A stretch of DNA of 6,832 bases from Pseudanabaena sp. CAN_BIN31 (GTDB taxonomy: Bacteria; Cyanobacteriota; Cyanobacteriia; Pseudanabaenales; Pseudanabaenaceae), in assembly GCA_026785865.1 (NCBI GenBank), contig JAJAZG010000384.1, positions 1 to 6,832 of the forward strand. Direction: 5' to 3'. The notes under the pieces were generated by a model. It saw only the letters and a program-made list of their open reading frames with translations. It ran no database searches and had not been told where the DNA came from. Position numbers and translations under genes: made by a program. The stretch's first letter is position 1. Each line of letters opens with the position of its first letter. Positions 4,889 through 6,832 of this stretch are shown piece by piece.

Positions 4889-6832
4889 TTACTTTGCAGG
4901 ACGTTGGATGATGCCTTCAAATACGCGGCGCTTTGCCTTAGGATCAATACCTAGCAAACGCACATACTCATCACCATGCTCATCCAAACAAGCTTCTAAA
5001 GCACGAATCACTTCAGACTCATTTGCCGTGGCGATCGGTGAGCAGCTAAACCAAGAACTAGTACGGAAATGACGCTCATCAGCGTGTTCTGTACCGATGC
5101 GATAGCCCTGAGATAGCAGTTGACGAATGCGGGTAAGCATATCTCCACTAATCCTTCCAGCCGTACCACCACCATAGGCGCTATTGCTGGAGTTACTGAC
5201 CTTAACCGCAGTCCGAGTTACGGCGATCGCCAGACCATCGGGACGATGTACAAGTATCTCTACCACACGGCGCTTGGCTTTGGTATCAACGCCGACGAGA
5301 CGGATATATTCATCACTATATTCAGCAATGTAATTTTCTAAAGCCGCGATCGCCCCAGCCGCATTACCAGCCGTAATTGCAGGAAGAGTCTGCCAAGAAG
5401 TTGTGCGGAAATGGCGCTCATCGGCATGTTCAACACTAATGCGATGACCGTGCGCCAAAAGCTGACCGATGGCGGATGGCAAGTCGTTGGCAGCACCATT
5501 GCCATTAGTAGCGCGAGGTGCGTTATATGGTACTGATGCACCATGACCATTAGATTGACCGATAGTCACAGCCTGACTATCAGCGCGTTGGATAATGGTT
5601 TCAGCTACGCGACGCTTGGCTTTAGGATCGACACCCACCAAACGCACATATTCGCCTTCATGTTCGGCAAGAATGCTATTTAAGGCCGCGATCACTGTAG
5701 ATTCATTCGATGCATCGATCGCAGGTCCAGTCAACCAAGCCGCAGAACGGAAGCGACGAGCATCGGCAAACTCAGTGCTGATGCGATAGCCTTGTCCAAG
5801 CAGTTGACGTACTTGAAGCGCGATATCGGTGTTGTTAGCAGCCACCGCACCATTGGCTGAAGGTTTGGGTGCGCTGTAGCTAGATCCATTGCTGGAAGGA
5901 GCGTTGCTGATTACCGCAGGCTTATCGCTGGGGCGTTGAATAATTGTTTCCGCAAGACGGCGCTTGGCTTTGACATCGACTCCAAACAAACGCACATATT
6001 CGCCTTCGTTTTCGACAAGAGCCGCTTGCACAGCCGAAATTACGCTCGAAGCTTCAGATGTGTGTGGAATTGCACAGGATTGCCAAGAGCCAGTACGAAA
6101 TCGGCGCTCATCGGCATATTCAGCCGCAACGTGGTATCCCTGAGCTAAAAGTTGTCGTATTTGCTGCGCTAAATCCCCATTCATAGGTTCGTTCCTCTGT
6201 GCGTGTGTATTTGTAAAGTTTTGATTAGTTAAATTAAAATCTTGCTTATTAATTGGCGTACTAATGTGAGCCGAAGAATTGGGGCTTGATGGTGGCGAGT
6301 TCTGCTGACGAATTGGGGTAATGCAGGCCATATCAGCAGCACAGCGATACCCTTGTCGCAAGGACTCGTTGACACCGACAACATGACTTGCAAAGTTTTG
6401 GTCTGATTCCCGCACATTTGGCAGTGCGTCAGCCTGTTGCTGCGTTGTAATCACCGCACCAGAAGGAACATATTTACCCGCAGGAATTTCTACATCTTGA
6501 ACAAGAGCATGTAAACCAATAACGCATCCGTTTCCGACTCGCGCATTAAATACGGTCGAGCGGAATCCGACAAAGCAATTGTCGCCTACATAGGCGGGTC
6601 CATGGATTAGAGCCATGTGTGTAATAGATGTGCGATCGCCAATCCAGACGGAATATTCTTGACCGTCATCGCCAAGCACACGTCCTTTTTCAAGTCCATG
6701 AATAACCACACCATCTTGAACGTTCGTGTTGTTACCAATATGAAAAGGATTACCCTCATCAGCTCTGATCGAAGTGCCAGGGGCAATCAAAACATCAGCG
6801 CCAATATGTACGTCGCCAATCAAATTGGAAAA
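4889..6832 (-). CDS. ccmM: Carboxysome scaffold protein CcmM (5' end outside window)
   Basis: CcmM condenses Rubisco in the beta-carboxysome, and its N-terminal domain can be a gamma-carbonic anhydrase. The in-window part reads in frame from FSNLIGDVHIGADVLIAPG, a family sequence that normally begins about 30 residues earlier, so the 5' end is cut. Taking the codon at 6821-6823 as residue 1, the beta-helix domain has the three expected zinc ligands H42, H69 and H74 (VVIHG, ITHMALIHG). The C161/C167 pair (YRCAADMACI) matches the disulfide required for activity in the Thermosynechococcus protein. A Ser/Asn/Thr-rich linker (about 168-213) leads to four SSUL modules at about 215-298, 333-414, 447-528 and 560-644, separated by Ser/Asn/Gly/Ala-rich linkers. 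Only module 4 keeps the full Cys pair (C594, C612); module 1 has C250 alone. A short form starting at M214 is predicted. ccmN follows, and ccmK/ccmL are expected upstream beyond the window. Confidence 0.96.
   Translation of the reverse strand, partial: FSNLIGDVHIGADVLIAPGTSIRADEGNPFHIGNNTNVQDGVVIHGLEKGRVLGDDGQEYSVWIGDRTSITHMALIHGPAYVGDNCFVGFRSTVFNARVGNGCVIGLHALVQDVEIPAGKYVPSGAVITTQQQADALPNVRESDQNFASHVVGVNESLRQGYRCAADMACITPIRQQNSPPSSPNSSAHISTPINKQDFNLTNQNFTNTHAQRNEPMNGDLAQQIRQLLAQGYHVAAEYADERRFRTGSWQSCAIPHTSEASSVISAVQAALVENEGEYVRLFGVDVKAKRRLAETIIQRPSDKPAVISNAPSSNGSSYSAPKPSANGAVAANNTDIALQVRQLLGQGYRISTEFADARRFRSAAWLTGPAIDASNESTVIAALNSILAEHEGEYVRLVGVDPKAKRRVAETIIQRADSQAVTIGQSNGHGASVPYNAPRATNGNGAANDLPSAIGQLLAHGHRISVEHADERHFRTTSWQTLPAITAGNAAGAIAALENYIAEYSDEYIRLVGVDTKAKRRVVEILVHRPDGLAIAVTRTAVKVSNSSNSAYGGGTAGRISGDMLTRIRQLLSQGYRIGTEHADERHFRTSSWFSCSPIATANESEVIRALEACLDEHGDEYVRLLGIDPKAKRRVFEGIIQRPAK
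4892..6181 (-). repeat. Four tandem SSUL coding repeats in ccmM
   Basis: Four copies of a module of about 82-85 codons lie at 5930-6181, 5582-5827, 5240-5485 and 4892-5146. Each runs from a QLLxxGxxI start through ADERxFRTxSW (ADARRFRSAAW in module 2) to EYVRLxGxDxKAKRR and a final I/V-xxRP-type end; module 3 has EYIRL. The modules are homologous to the Rubisco small subunit and bind between Rubisco holoenzymes. Separating linkers are rich in Ser, Asn, Gly and Ala and differ in length. Two of the linkers contain NGNG or SNG-type runs. Near-identity of the FRTxSW and KAKRR blocks at DNA level may allow copy-number change by recombination. Confidence 0.9.
6182..6198 (-). promoter_or_regulatory. 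Internal ribosome binding site for short CcmM
   Basis: On the minus strand AGAGGA (6193-6198) precedes the in-frame ATG at 6182-6184; the GAGG core is 9 nt from it. The ATG opens MNGDLAQQIRQLL, exactly where the first SSUL module begins after the flexible linker. In other beta-cyanobacteria the same mRNA yields full-length CcmM and a short SSUL-only form (M35) from such an internal start, and both are needed for carboxysome assembly. Here the short form would have 431 residues and four SSUL modules, so it would be larger than the classical three-module 35-kDa form. Confidence 0.75.

Larger units (their letters stand above)
1069..6639. repeat. HIP1 octamers (GCGATCGC), eleven copies
   Basis: The palindromic octamer GCGATCGC occurs at 1069-1076, 1864-1871, 2362-2369, 2537-2544, 2561-2568, 3308-3315, 4366-4373, 4729-4736, 5223-5230, 5346-5353 and 6632-6639. 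This over-representation is a known property of many cyanobacterial genomes. None lies in 1-1068 or between 3316 and 4365. The second gap contains the AT-rich ORF and supports its foreign origin. Counting was by eye, and a copy may have been missed. Confidence 0.85.

Noticed and set aside
5120..6148. Several plus-strand ORFs and minus-strand out-of-frame ORFs inside ccmM.
   Set aside because: They repeat at the same place in successive SSUL modules, as expected for shadow frames of a repeated coding sequence.
4892..6181. Regularly spaced repeats as a possible CRISPR array.
   Set aside because: The unit is about 350 bp, in frame and coding for SSUL domains.

Overview
The window looks like a piece of a cyanobacterial chromosome. 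It carries the carboxysome genes ccmM and ccmN in their usual order. At least eleven copies of the HIP1 octamer GCGATCGC are scattered through it, which is a cyanobacterial hallmark. The other proteins also read like typical cyanobacterial families. All convincing genes lie on the minus strand, so transcription runs from high to low coordinates. The genus cannot be fixed from the sequence alone; a filamentous or unicellular beta-cyanobacterium of the Pseudanabaena/Synechocystis type would fit.

Layout in the direction of transcription. (1) 6832-4889: ccmM, cut at its 5' end by the window edge. It has a gamma-carbonic-anhydrase-like domain, a Ser/Asn-rich linker and four Rubisco-small-subunit-like (SSUL) repeats, with an internal ribosome binding site for the short form. 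(2) A perfect hairpin (4853-4877), then ccmN (4823-4209), which has a hexapeptide-repeat domain, a linker and a C-terminal encapsulation-peptide-like helix. Together the two proteins form the core scaffold of the beta-carboxysome: CcmM clusters Rubisco, and CcmN links CcmM to the CcmK shell. (3) 4073-3351: an AT-rich gene with no HIP1 site, probably acquired, with a possible role in surface polysaccharide synthesis. It abuts a glycosyltransferase family 2 gene (3358-2969) that has lost its N-terminal catalytic part. (4) About 270 bp of AT-rich intergenic DNA, then a tiny gene (2688-2515) for a putative exported peptide, ending in a perfect 21-bp-stem bidirectional terminator. (5) 2406-376: an RNase II/R family exoribonuclease of 676 residues, with an unusual, partly duplicated start region. 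(6) 375-1: no intact gene; it contains two near-identical 20-bp repeats, several hairpins and an open reading tail resembling debris of an IS200/IS605 (TnpB-type) element.

I see no entirely new system. The points most worth following are the truncated glycosyltransferase and its AT-rich neighbour, the small exported peptide, the ambiguous RNase start, and the redox cysteines sitting in the last rather than the first SSUL repeat of CcmM.
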